Assembly: GCF_016786215.1 (NCBI RefSeq)
Contig: NZ_JADOBG010000022.1
Location: 372,001 to 436,000 of the forward strand
From: Legionella bononiensis
Lineage (GTDB): Bacteria > Pseudomonadota > Gammaproteobacteria > Legionellales > Legionellaceae
Direction of reading: 5' to 3'
Length of the DNA stretch: 64,000 bases
Within the stretch, counting starts at the first letter, position 1. Every line of letters begins with the position of its first letter. Made by a program: the position numbers and the translations under genes. Under the pieces are notes generated by a model. It was not told where the DNA came from, ran no database searches, and saw only the letters and a program-made list of their open reading frames with translations. This document shows, one piece after another, positions 1 through 9,258 of the stretch.

Positions 1-202
1 CTTTGTGGCCGTATATTATACATTAACGGAGCCTTATTGGAACTGTGCTCTGGATTGCTTCACTCCGTTCGCAAAGACGAACGATTAAACTGTATAGTTG
101 AAAATTATCCTCGCAAGAACAAGGAGGTGATTACTCAGGGCTACTCATGTTCAAACCAACCTTATAGCATCAATCCTGATGTTCCTTAACTGACAGTGGC
201 TC
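1..202. other. Intergenic sequence, no gene seen
   Basis: No convincing coding frame. The stretch near 50-85 (gattgcttcactccgttcgc) resembles the short dispersed repeats common between Legionella genes, but one copy is not enough to call an element. The region lies downstream of the glutaminase gene, which reads leftward. Confidence 0.4.
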
Positions 203-1165
203 CTATCCTGGCAACGCGAAATGCCAGTTCATCGCTTTAGATAGACCTTCCAGCATTAATTCTCCACGGATGCTGTTTCCTTTTGCATTGACTCTGGGGC
301 TTAGTGCAACGATGCCTGCTTTTCCCGGTACAGTGCCGATAATGTAGCCTGATACACCGCTTTTAGCAGGTATCCCGGTTTTTACCATGTGTGTTCCTGT
401 TTCATCATACAAACCACAGGTCGCCATAATGGCCAAAGTAATTTTACAGGTCTCTTGAGAGATGATGGGTTCATGAGTCACGGGATCTGTACCGCCATTG
501 GCCAGCAATAACGGAAGATAAAGCATTTGTTCCAGTGTTGCTTCATAGGAACATAAGGCAAAATACAAATCCAGAGTTTCATTAACATCAGCACCCAAAT
601 TGTTACGGCTTTTTAATAAATAGGCCAGAGATCTATTGCGGTCGCCAGTTCTTTTTTCTGAAGCATATACCAGGGGATTAATGCTCAGTTTTTCATTAAA
701 TAATTTTTTTACCCAATGCTCCAGCCAGCCAAACTGGTGTTCACCTGTACCAGGAATATGAGAGCATAAGGTAATAGCTCCTGCATTAAGCATTGGATTT
801 GATGGTTTAGGACCGAATTGTTCAAGTCGGGTAATGGATGCAAAATCATCTCCCGAAGGTTCCACTTTGACCCATTCAAAAAGTTGTTCCGCCCCCACTT
901 CTTCCAGTAAACCTATGAGCGGGATTAACTTGCTGGTGCTCTGCAGGGTAACCGGTTTTAATTCTGCATTGCTCCAGGAAATCGGTTGTTCCCCCAATTG
1001 CTGAACAGCCAGGGCAGTCAGTTCTTGATTCACATTTGCCAGTTCAGGGATGTAGGAAGCTGTATTGCCTGCCTGATTTAATTCAGCAGATTCAACTAAT
1101 TCTTTTAACAAATTGATAGTTAATAAATTTTCTGTCATACGGACCTGCTTGGAAAAATCGACCAT
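203..1165 (-). CDS. glsA: Glutaminase
   Basis: Cytosolic glutaminase that hydrolyses L-glutamine to glutamate and ammonia. The 320-aa length fits the serine-dependent beta-lactamase-fold family (about 310 aa). The S-x-x-K catalytic motif is at residues 76-79 (STSK). Family blocks NPMLNAGAI, LANGGTDP and KSGVSGYIIGTVPGKAGI are present. In the family the Ser/Lys pair forms the active site; here it is intact, so the enzyme is probably functional. It stands alone, transcribed leftward, divergent from the orphan gene at 1339. Its ammonia could help acid tolerance, but that is inference. A TTGACA-like hexamer lies near 1199 in the shared upstream region on the opposite strand. Confidence 0.93.
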   Translation of the reverse strand: MVDFSKQVRMTENLLTINLLKELVESAELNQAGNTASYIPELANVNQELTALAVQQLGEQPISWSNAELKPVTLQSTSKLIPLIGLLEEVGAEQLFEWVKVEPSGDDFASITRLEQFGPKPSNPMLNAGAITLCSHIPGTGEHQFGWLEHWVKKLFNEKLSINPLVYASEKRTGDRNRSLAYLLKSRNNLGADVNETLDLYFALCSYEATLEQMLYLPLLLANGGTDPVTHEPIISQETCKITLAIMATCGLYDETGTHMVKTGIPAKSGVSGYIIGTVPGKAGIVALSPRVNAKGNSIRGELMLEGLSKAMNWHFALPG

Positions 1166-1338
1166 TATGCTAATTTTAGCACATCAATGCAATATGATTT
1201 GACAGTCTGCTGCTCATTTGGGCTTTGCGAGTTGAAATTATGTTTGTATTTGTAGCGCGGAATACATGTTGGATTTATTCTTAAGGACTAATTTGTATCT
1301 GCTATACTTTTATTTATTCATAAGATGATGCATCAATT

Positions 1339-3105
1339 ATGCGTGATACAGACAGAGATGTTCCTGATCATTTAGCTCATTTCACGCTCACCAGTGGGTT
1401 TGATCTATTCAATCCAGATGTTACGATTGAACTGACAGAACAATCCAAAGAATTTTATGTAAATGCTGCTCCAGGCGCCGGCTTTATTTTTATTTTGGAA
1501 CTTCCAGATCGGAATATTGGTGACGATCCATCAAGTGTTACACTTCATCTTGTTCCAGCTTTTTATAAGGATGATGGTTTAATTCATGGAGTGAATCAAA
1601 AAGGAGATACTTACCCTTTTAGCCTTGATATAATTATCGCCCCTATAGGTTCTCTTAATAGTGGAATCCAGCATGATCAGGTTGCTTCCCTATTGGGACT
1701 TGGATCAAAGAGGGATAACGGATTGTTGATGGGCGGATCAGTATTTAAAGCAGGGTCTGCTGTGAGATTTTTAGCTACCTTGCCTGACAGGGAAGGGCGA
1801 ATTCCCAATGATTATTTGCTTACCCGGGATCATGTGAATCAACGCTGGTCCTTGCATTTTGTGAACAGGGTACCTCTATCTAACCATGGTGGTTGTGTTC
1901 TTTCAGAAATAGATACATCAACCATCCAGGGACTCGATGAGGCATTAGAGCATCTGCCAGAAAAGGAAATTATAACGGATTATACTTTTGCTGAACGACA
2001 TGAGATAACCAATATTCTGACTCAGTTGCCAATCCCTAAAACAGAATTAACGGTGCACATTAATTCATCTGCAATCGAACCAAATTTATTAAATGAATCC
2101 AGGTCAGACACTATTCATCTGAATACCGATTACGAACATCATCAATGCAGTATTACTTATCATTCAACACTGGAACAGGCTGATTTTCAAATCAATCCAG
2201 TAGAACTCCCTGAGCAGATACAAAAGGTGATAAAGCAGCTTATTCTGGAACCATCTGGGGCTGTAAGTAGTGAAGTGAACGAATCATTAACCAGAATGTT
2301 CAATGAATTAATAAATGAGCCTTTGAATCGGGAGGGGCAAGTTTATGGATTTAAAAGTTATAACAATAGGTCCAGCTCTCTTAATGTGCTTTCTATCAAG
2401 TACACTGATCACTATTATGCATTTTTTAACAGCTCTACTAAAGGACATAATGCTCACTTACTTCAATTACCGAATGAAATTCCATTAAAAATATTTGAAA
2501 AAATTGTTAATGGCTTATGTTTGGGACTGAATTTCCCACCCGAATCGGAGCTTGGCTCTAATCCTCGGGTTCCTTGTGGATTTATAGGACCCCGAGCTCA
2601 TTTATGTATTGAACAAATCTGGTTATATTCTTCATTAACACCTATCACCCAATCGCTTTCTGATGAGCCGTTTCATTCTGCGCTTCAGACCGAAGTTCTA
2701 TCGGAGTTGAGGCACCCAGATCCTGAAGGAGCACATTCGGACAACAGTTCGATTAAGGATCCTTATTTGGAGTTATTATCTATAGTAAACAGTGGGTTTT
2801 TTATTGAACCCGGAATCCGGTTTAAAGAACAATTTTATCCAAATTTAAAAGCATTGGTAAAAGCTCTTGAAAATAAGGATGAATTGATAGATCTTCAGTA
2901 TATTGCTCTTAAAGGAATTGAAAAAAACAATGAAGTAAAAGAGCAACATCCTAAGCGAGATCATACTCAAAATAATTACAGATTAATTTTGTTTGAATCA
3001 ATTTGTAATGCACAATCGCTTGAAGAGGCAGTGGATGATATAAAAAGTAAATTTCCTCAATTATGTCAACGTTTGGTTGATACTAATAAGAATACATCGA
3101 GCTAA
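1339..3105 (+). CDS. Orphan 588-aa protein, candidate effector
   Basis: I do not recognise this protein. It is acidic to neutral, with no signal peptide and no clear membrane helix. The N-terminal 200 residues look globular and beta-rich (FIFILELPDRNIGDD, HLVPAFYKDDG). The C-terminus is helical and charged. No Shine-Dalgarno sequence precedes the ATG at 1339, but an extended -10 like sequence (TGCTATACT) lies near 1299-1307, so a short or leaderless transcript is possible. Size, AT-rich coding, monocistronic layout and lack of recognisable bacterial homology are usual for Legionella secreted substrates; that is an inference. A reverse-strand gene scrap seems to overlap its 3' end. Confidence 0.6.
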   Translation: MRDTDRDVPDHLAHFTLTSGFDLFNPDVTIELTEQSKEFYVNAAPGAGFIFILELPDRNIGDDPSSVTLHLVPAFYKDDGLIHGVNQKGDTYPFSLDIIIAPIGSLNSGIQHDQVASLLGLGSKRDNGLLMGGSVFKAGSAVRFLATLPDREGRIPNDYLLTRDHVNQRWSLHFVNRVPLSNHGGCVLSEIDTSTIQGLDEALEHLPEKEIITDYTFAERHEITNILTQLPIPKTELTVHINSSAIEPNLLNESRSDTIHLNTDYEHHQCSITYHSTLEQADFQINPVELPEQIQKVIKQLILEPSGAVSSEVNESLTRMFNELINEPLNREGQVYGFKSYNNRSSSLNVLSIKYTDHYYAFFNSSTKGHNAHLLQLPNEIPLKIFEKIVNGLCLGLNFPPESELGSNPRVPCGFIGPRAHLCIEQIWLYSSLTPITQSLSDEPFHSALQTEVLSELRHPDPEGAHSDNSSIKDPYLELLSIVNSGFFIEPGIRFKEQFYPNLKALVKALENKDELIDLQYIALKGIEKNNEVKEQHPKRDHTQNNYRLILFESICNAQSLEEAVDDIKSKFPQLCQRLVDTNKNTSS

Positions 3106-3279
3106 ATGATGTGTGGTTTTGTCCCAGTTTCTGGATTTTAAATAGTCGTTCAGTAGTTCATCTATGAGGACAGCGTTTGATAATGACATTGTAGGGTCTC
3201 TGAAATTCAATGCTTCGAAATAATACGGAGTGATCTTCTGGTTTGCAATCTTGGTTCGTAAAATGAATCTGTTTTCAAT
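3061..3279 (-). pseudogene. Possible gene remnant
   Basis: The reverse strand is open for 73 codons (stop at 3061-3063, in-frame stop at 3280-3282) and reads like protein: TKIANQKITPYYFEALNFRD followed by PTMSLSNAVLIDELLNDYLK. It has no good start and overlaps the 3' end of the forward gene. It may be the tail of a decayed gene; the family is not recognised. Confidence 0.25.
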
Positions 3280-3501
3280 TCATTGGTGATGATGGCACTG
3301 TTTATTGCGTTGAACGCAATCAACAATTGTGAGCTTATGCAGTATAGGTGGAATAATCTTGTGGATGTTCTAAGGATTGATAAAGTAAGGGCGCTTGTTA
3401 AAACAATACCGATAGGGTGAAATTTTTACACTAAGATTTAACATTGAGCATTGTGGTGGTTTGTGATAGGATCTGCTGAATTTTTTTAATTCATTATTAC
3501 T
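3280..3501. other. Intergenic, small palindrome
   Basis: No supported gene. A perfect 8-bp-arm palindrome (ATTGCGTTGAACGCAAT) lies at 3304-3320; there is no T-run after it, so it is not an obvious terminator. It could be an operator or a repeat fragment. Confidence 0.3.
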
Positions 3502-6500
3502 ATGCTTTTTGATCTGAAAATAGCTTCACAATTTAACGTGCCTGATTCAACAGCGAAAGTCTTTTGTTACTCTATTGGAAAAGCAAGTGTTGATGATCTG
3601 ATAAAAAAGTTTATGGAAGAAGGGCTTGATATAAGTCTCCTGCAAAATAATTCATTTTCCTATTTAGTCCTTATCCGTGATGAGGCTCAGAACAGATCGG
3701 ATTTTTATTTCAGTAAAGACGAAGTTAATGAGGAACATTTTGATATTAACTCGCTGGCAAAAATAAACAGGGTCAGCACGATTCATATTAAGAAACAAAG
3801 ATCTAATAACAGTGTTGATACAAAAACAAAGGCTCAACAGGATAAGACAGAAGATCTTAAAACATTGGAACATCTGGTTGTATTGATTGAGCAAATGGAA
3901 CAACTTTCAGAGGAACATCTTGACGATCTTCCTCAACTGTTTAAAGAGATCAGCAGACTTGCAAAATCGATCAGTTACAATGATAAAGGGGAGCATGCTC
4001 ATCACTACATCCGAAATAAATACGGCAACATTAATCGCCATGATAATGCGAAACGCAGGCCTAATGGACTGGAACTCACTTATTTAAGTGTCCTTGGTCA
4101 AACAATCAGTACTGAATCGGATAAATTAACCATTCGACAGGGACTTCAGGATCTAAAAAATGATTTTAGTACTATAAAGAACAAAATCAGAGCCATTCTT
4201 AATGCGGAACACACTAATAAATCACCAGGAAGTATTTTAGCAGGTTTTAAAATATCTCCCCATCTGATTGCCCTGGTGCAATATTCGTATTCACAAAAAC
4301 ATATCAATCGTATTTCTTTGCTCCTGAATGACTTGCACTTATTAGATCTGGATTATGCGAATAAAGAGCATCGATATTATTTGGGTAGAGTCCTGACTCG
4401 TATCGGTGAATTATCCAAAGAGTTAATTGATTTTCTTAATTTTGGCAAGGATTCAGGTGTTTTTACCTTCTTTAAAAAAATTCGCGATAAACTGGCTCAT
4501 GAACATCAAGCCATGCATTCAGAAAGTCATGGCCACATTTTAAGACGAATTACCGATCAGTGGATTCCACGGTTGAAAGAGGCTCTTGGACACTTTAAGC
4601 ACAGTGTACTCATTCCCGAGGAGGATTCCGAACCAGGTGTGCTATGGCAGCATATTATGAATTCCAAAGTTACCCTGGAGGTAACATCATTGACTGCTGA
4701 TGAGAAAAGGGAATGCAGGGTATTAATTGATGCTTTTAGCCAGGATCATTTTGCCTTGCCTGAAGCAATGGAACCAGAAGTTAAAGAAATTCATGTCGCA
4801 CCAGTTAAAGCAGTGAAAAAAACGTCCAGGATAAATCATAACGTCGCTACCATGAGTCCTTTGCAAGGACTGCTGGAGTTAGAAAAACTCATAGAACATC
4901 GCCAATCGATATACAATAAAAAAGAACATTTGCTTTTGGCTGGCATCAAACAAATCAGCAAAATGTTTCAATTAAATATTCCCATAATAAAATTTATTAA
5001 AAATTATAATGCTAAAGTTTTACGCGATAATACTCCTGAATGGATTATTCCATTTGAGGAAAATAAGCCACTTGATTTTAAAGAGATCTTATCTTTTATT
5101 CGAACAATGAAAGATCGTTACTCAGCCGATCTCCCCGCATCTATCGAAGTACCTCTAATAAGAGCCAGAGCAGAACGTGACCAGCACAGTTCAATTAACA
5201 GTCCGAATAAGGGTAAATCGGAAGTAAAAAAAGTATCTGGTTCAGATAAAAAGAAATTGGCTCGGGTTAAGTGTTTGGCAGATGAGTTGGAGTATGCGAA
5301 TCAATTAAGGCAATCAGAATCAGCTGTTAAAAAGTATGCTTTGGAATTTTCCATTTCAAAAATTGGCCAATTGATAAAAGATTTATTAGACAAAGACAAT
5401 AACTTAGTAAAAAAATTCGCTCCGATTGATTTGATAAAATCCATGACTTCTACCATTAAGGCTAGAAATCAATTAATGCATACAACAGCTCTGGAAATGG
5501 ATTTGGATGCTCATCGTATCCTGCTTAGAGAGGTACTTCCTATAACACGGGAAATTCAAGCGATAGATCATTTAAGTAAACATCAAGACCTGATGCCTTG
5601 CGATGATCAGCATGAAGTTTTATTCAAAATGGCGGAAGCCTATATTATTTTAAAAAAATATGATGAGGCAGATGTCTGTTATGAAACCTTGCTAAAATCA
5701 CCTGATTTACCAACCCCCTTGTATATTGAGTTGGTATTTTCACAGGCATGGCTATACGAACTGTGTGCAGAGGAAGCTTTAGCTGAGTTGAATAGTAAAA
5801 AAGCCAATACGTTTATTCATAAAAAAATCTGCTTGCTGGAGTTTTTATTGCAATTCCTAGTTCAGAATGATCTCCATTCAATTTATGACTTGTTGGCAGA
5901 CTATATTTATCAAGGTATTTCTCGATCTTTAATGACGATGAATCGATTTGAAGATGTCATCAACCTGAATTATATGTTATTGGCTAACAAGAAAACAAAT
6001 AGCAGTTTAAACGACATAACATTAGTGAATATGTTGGGCAATATCGCATCAGCAACCTTAGAGAAAGAGATCGATCACTGTAACGATCAAAAGGTAATCG
6101 AGAATATTGGAACAGCCCAAATTCAACAAGCTGCCGCATTATTTTTCGAATTGGAATATCGATACACTCAATTAGAATTGCCAAAAGAAACGAGCAATTA
6201 TATAGCGATGTTATCCAGTTTTATTGAAGCTTTGATTTGGAGTGCTGAAGTTGAGTCAATTTTCCAGGCCAGCTCTCTTTTTCAACAATTGCAATCCATT
6301 TGTGAATCTACGCCGATGCGAGAGAATCAACCCGTCCTAGTTCAAGTTAATCGTCTAGGTCATTTGATTGGTTTTGTCTCTGAACTTATAAATCGAGAAG
6401 GTATTGATGGCAGCAGATCAACAGAGCGTGAACAGGGCAAGGATGTTTGGGAACTGAAAAAGTTGTATTTCTTAAAATCATTTTATAGCGCAATTGGAAA

Positions 6501-7044
6501 AGAAGCAGAGCTACAAAAACGTATCGACACACTGAGTGCGGACCTGTTGTCAAAATACGGTTCATCAACTTTTAATGAAATGGTACGTTCTGTTTTAAGC
6601 AAGGTAAAGGAGTTGGAGTCTGAAGTACCTTTTATGTCATATGAAGTTCCTCAAAATTCAAGACCTAATCTGAGGAAGAATACTGAGTTCAGAACAAGTA
6701 CTCCACCGATGAATAAGCTGAACTCTAACAGTCATACTTTTTTTGATGTATCTAAATCCCGAACTTTGATCAAGAATCAGTTGCATCTTTTGACCGGACA
6801 CTCAGGATGGAACATAAGCACGAAACCAAAGCTTCTGTTTTGGATTGAAGTGCCTGATTTAAGTACGGCCGGGCAGATCAAGGAACAACTGAATAAAACA
6901 AATGCGTTGAAGGTAGGGGTGTTCTATAAAAAAGGCACCACGCAACCCGTTGTGCAATGTACCGATGTGAACCTGAGTCAATTTTTATCTGCTGTAACAA
7001 GTAATTCTGTAGCGTCTCGTGTTCATGCGACGGTTACTGCCTAG
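3502..7044 (+). CDS. Large protein with HEPN-like RNase motifs
   Basis: A 1180-aa soluble protein not recognised as a whole. Two segments carry the R-x4-H signature of HEPN domains with a polar residue after the Arg: R-D-K-L-A-H at residues 328-333 and R-N-Q-L-M-H at 655-660. Each follows helices with an ISK/ELSK-type pattern and precedes a helix rich in acidic and basic residues. A third, degenerate copy may lie around residues 455-560. Residues about 705-735 (AEAYIILKKYDEADVCYETLL) look TPR-like. In known HEPN proteins R-x4-6-H is an RNase or RNA-binding site. A standalone protein with two copies and no nearby nucleotidyltransferase differs from the usual HEPN-MNT toxin-antitoxin pair. It could be an RNase effector or a defence protein. 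Confidence 0.55.
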   Translation: MLFDLKIASQFNVPDSTAKVFCYSIGKASVDDLIKKFMEEGLDISLLQNNSFSYLVLIRDEAQNRSDFYFSKDEVNEEHFDINSLAKINRVSTIHIKKQRSNNSVDTKTKAQQDKTEDLKTLEHLVVLIEQMEQLSEEHLDDLPQLFKEISRLAKSISYNDKGEHAHHYIRNKYGNINRHDNAKRRPNGLELTYLSVLGQTISTESDKLTIRQGLQDLKNDFSTIKNKIRAILNAEHTNKSPGSILAGFKISPHLIALVQYSYSQKHINRISLLLNDLHLLDLDYANKEHRYYLGRVLTRIGELSKELIDFLNFGKDSGVFTFFKKIRDKLAHEHQAMHSESHGHILRRITDQWIPRLKEALGHFKHSVLIPEEDSEPGVLWQHIMNSKVTLEVTSLTADEKRECRVLIDAFSQDHFALPEAMEPEVKEIHVAPVKAVKKTSRINHNVATMSPLQGLLELEKLIEHRQSIYNKKEHLLLAGIKQISKMFQLNIPIIKFIKNYNAKVLRDNTPEWIIPFEENKPLDFKEILSFIRTMKDRYSADLPASIEVPLIRARAERDQHSSINSPNKGKSEVKKVSGSDKKKLARVKCLADELEYANQLRQSESAVKKYALEFSISKIGQLIKDLLDKDNNLVKKFAPIDLIKSMTSTIKARNQLMHTTALEMDLDAHRILLREVLPITREIQAIDHLSKHQDLMPCDDQHEVLFKMAEAYIILKKYDEADVCYETLLKSPDLPTPLYIELVFSQAWLYELCAEEALAELNSKKANTFIHKKICLLEFLLQFLVQNDLHSIYDLLADYIYQGISRSLMTMNRFEDVINLNYMLLANKKTNSSLNDITLVNMLGNIASATLEKEIDHCNDQKVIENIGTAQIQQAAALFFELEYRYTQLELPKETSNYIAMLSSFIEALIWSAEVESIFQASSLFQQLQSICESTPMRENQPVLVQVNRLGHLIGFVSELINREGIDGSRSTEREQGKDVWELKKLYFLKSFYSAIGKEAELQKRIDTLSADLLSKYGSSTFNEMVRSVLSKVKELESEVPFMSYEVPQNSRPNLRKNTEFRTSTPPMNKLNSNSHTFFDVSKSRTLIKNQLHLLTGHSGWNISTKPKLLFWIEVPDLSTAGQIKEQLNKTNALKVGVFYKKGTTQPVVQCTDVNLSQFLSAVTSNSVASRVHATVTA

Positions 7045-7123
7045 AGCGCCTAATAATTTAAATAAGTACACATTGAATTTGACGAATAATAAGCCAAAAA
7101 TAGTTATTAACAAACAGTCTTGA

Positions 7124-7148
7124 CGTCCCGTGGCTTGTCCACGGGACG
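7124..7148. repeat. Strong hairpin, REP-like
   Basis: Perfect 10-bp stem with a 5-nt loop: CGTCCCGTGG - CTTGT - CCACGGGACG. It sits between two convergent genes. No poly-T follows on either strand, so a dispersed palindromic repeat is more likely than an intrinsic terminator. Confidence 0.6.
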
Positions 7149-7288
7149 TAGAGACTACGAGAGGAGTACCTATTTGAATCATTCGGCGATCTAGTGATCC
7201 GTCCTTATTCAATAATACGTATAATAAAGCGGTGAGCAGGTTTTCTCATATCATTTGGGCATTGTTGTTAAGGGGAGGCATGAACCGC

Positions 7289-8284
7289 TCAGACCTCTCT
7301 TTTTTTAATGACCTCAAGTACTTCTTGATTGGGCAAAATATGATATTTTTTTCGTAAATCATCAATGTTGCAGTCTATCACCGGCCAATAATCCCAATTG
7401 TCAAAAAGATCCACATTCATTAAAGTACCCCGTTGAAGGGCTAATAATTCTTCTTCCGGATTAAATTCTCCTGTGGTTACAGGCGCGTTTATAGGTACTG
7501 TTTTAACACCAAGTTGAAATTGGCTGATAATAAATAATAAAATCCAGACCATTCCTGATTTTCGGAATCCAGCGGTAAAAGACGCAACCTGTAATTCCCC
7601 ACCTGGAGTTGTATTATATCCTCCCAATACATGAGCCATATCATGGTTGGTAATCATTACAGGAGAGCCGTATTTTTGCCCTGGAAAGGTAAATTGATGA
7701 TCCTTATAGAATCGCCAGAATTCCTTGCCTAATGTACCGGAAGGTAATTGCCCAAGTTGCTCATATCGTTTAGCTAATTGCGGATCTTCATAAAAACCGT
7801 TCATACTGCCAATGATTTTATATATTCCTTTGAATCGTTCCTCATGCCAGATTTTTGCAAAACCCTCTCCTATATACATATGACGCATGACATCAAAGGC
7901 ATACATATACTGATGTTGATGAACCAGTTTAAATAATGCACTAACCGCCCCTTCATTGACATTAAGTGCTTTTGCCAAATGCTCAATCAGCTTTACTTGC
8001 TCCAGTTTGGGCACGCCATTCACGATGGCCATGATAATCATACCTGAAACCAACTGGTGACTCAGTGCTGTATCAGTGAAACCTAGTCGCAACTCGTCAC
8101 TTTTTATAGGCTCATCAAGTTCATCCAGAGGGAAATCGGTAAACGTAATAAATTTTTGCACTGCTGCTAAAGTTCGTATTTGTAGTTCTGTCAGCGAATT
8201 AACCTCAGGATCAGCACGCATGATAGTTTTAAACGCTCTTAATCCGAGTTTAGCTTGTTCTGGTGATGGCTTCAGTAGAAGCAT
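7289..8284 (-). CDS. TerB-like/COQ4-like two-part protein
   Basis: 331 aa. Residues about 60-130 look like a TerB-type helical fold (AIVNGVPKLEQVKLIEHLAK). The C-terminal half carries the COQ4 signature H-D-x2-H-x11-E at H214, D215, H218 and E230, followed by the hydrophobic stretch GMVWILLFIISQFQLG. COQ4 binds a metal and takes part in ubiquinone biosynthesis in eukaryotes and proteobacteria; the metal motif is complete here. A role in quinone metabolism or lipid binding is inferred. It is monocistronic and convergent with the HEPN-like gene. No signal peptide is seen. Confidence 0.65.
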   Translation of the reverse strand: MLLLKPSPEQAKLGLRAFKTIMRADPEVNSLTELQIRTLAAVQKFITFTDFPLDELDEPIKSDELRLGFTDTALSHQLVSGMIIMAIVNGVPKLEQVKLIEHLAKALNVNEGAVSALFKLVHQHQYMYAFDVMRHMYIGEGFAKIWHEERFKGIYKIIGSMNGFYEDPQLAKRYEQLGQLPSGTLGKEFWRFYKDHQFTFPGQKYGSPVMITNHDMAHVLGGYNTTPGGELQVASFTAGFRKSGMVWILLFIISQFQLGVKTVPINAPVTTGEFNPEEELLALQRGTLMNVDLFDNWDYWPVIDCNIDDLRKKYHILPNQEVLEVIKKREV

Positions 8285-8467
8285 GGCAACATCCTTTTCA
8301 ACTTTAATTAAATAAATATAGTCGTTCTACATCTTAATTTCGAATTTGAAGAAGAGAACGATGAGGTTAGGGTGATGAATTGATAACACCCTGGAATCTT
8401 TTGATTATTGAATTTTCTGGGTCAGTTTCCTGAACCATAGTCGTCAAGCTAAGGAGACAATCAAAAG

Positions 8468-8585
8468 TAGCCCGGATGAAGCACAGCGAAATCCGGGAAG
8501 CCTATGCGCAGCATAGTACCTTTTTAATCGGTGTCCGCTTCGCGGAATTTCCCGGATTACGCGCTTCGCGCTTCATCCGGGCTAC
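8468..8585. repeat. Paired GTAG-type REP element
   Basis: 118-bp element with 15-bp perfect inverted ends (GTAGCCCGGATGAAG / CTTCATCCGGGCTAC). Each half is itself a palindrome (CCCGGAT...ATCCGGG), giving two opposed REP units separated by about 45 bp. The GTAG tetranucleotide before the stem is the hallmark of REPs recognised by RAYT transposases. An apparent 60-codon frame across it is an artefact of the repeat. Confidence 0.75.
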
Positions 8586-8641
8586 AATTAATACTGAAAT
8601 CCCTTCGCTTGACGGCTATGGGGAATGGATAGGCAATGTAT

Positions 8642-9178
8642 CTAATTGTTCCGGATGACGCTGGAAGGACTAACTAAATTGTCCAGGATTACTTGTGAGA
8701 TCTGGGTGAGGACATCTATTTTCTTGGTGGCGCTATCGAGTATAGCAGTGACCTGGTACCTTGCGCTGTGTATCGGGGAACCTACCAAGATGAATGGCAT
8801 ATCGGTTCCAAAATATTTTTGCACTGTATCGATAGTCTTTTTAACTTGGTCTTCATCAATGCCAGCCAAATAAAAAATACAACCATGAGGTGGTCTGGGG
8901 CTTCTTACGCTAGCATCTTTACTTATAAATGGCTCTAGAGATTCAAACCGAACTGTTCGTATTTTAGTTTGCTCATTGAGAGAACTTTGTTTTTCACTGA
9001 GAGTAATATCAGTTATAAGATTCGGTTGACTGCTTGTAGTGGGTTTATTGTTAACAGAAGTACCGACTATTTCTAATATTTTGAATAGATAATCATACTC
9101 AGGCCCCTGAGGTTCACTGTTTTTTTTGCCAAAGAATTTACCCAATAGAGACTTCTTTTTTTCACCTTTGCCGTACAT
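8642..9178 (-). CDS. Orphan 178-aa protein
   Basis: Not recognised. The start chosen is the ATG at 9178, which has a GCGAG-type ribosome site about 8 nt upstream; an upstream in-frame ATG at 9226 has none. The N-terminus is strongly basic (KKKSLLGKFFGKK). The middle is low-complexity and polar. The C-terminus has an alternating fold (GCIFYLAGIDEDQVKKTI, MPFILVGSPIHSARYQV) like a small alpha/beta nucleotide-binding domain, but no P-loop is visible. It lies just downstream of the sensor kinase gene, separated by about 80 nt, and could share its transcript. Confidence 0.55.
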   Translation of the reverse strand: MYGKGEKKKSLLGKFFGKKNSEPQGPEYDYLFKILEIVGTSVNNKPTTSSQPNLITDITLSEKQSSLNEQTKIRTVRFESLEPFISKDASVRSPRPPHGCIFYLAGIDEDQVKKTIDTVQKYFGTDMPFILVGSPIHSARYQVTAILDSATKKIDVLTQISQVILDNLVSPSSVIRNN

Positions 9179-9258
9179 TTTATTTTCTCGCCAGCATTCA
9201 ATTTGCTTGATAATAGCACAGTCCAAATTGAATATAAATTGTAGTCCTTGGTATTAAT

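Noticed and set aside
8476..8658. Forward reading frame of 60 codons at the REP pair
   Set aside because: It lies wholly in palindromic repeat sequence (GTAGCCCGGATGAAG ends) and has no ribosome site.
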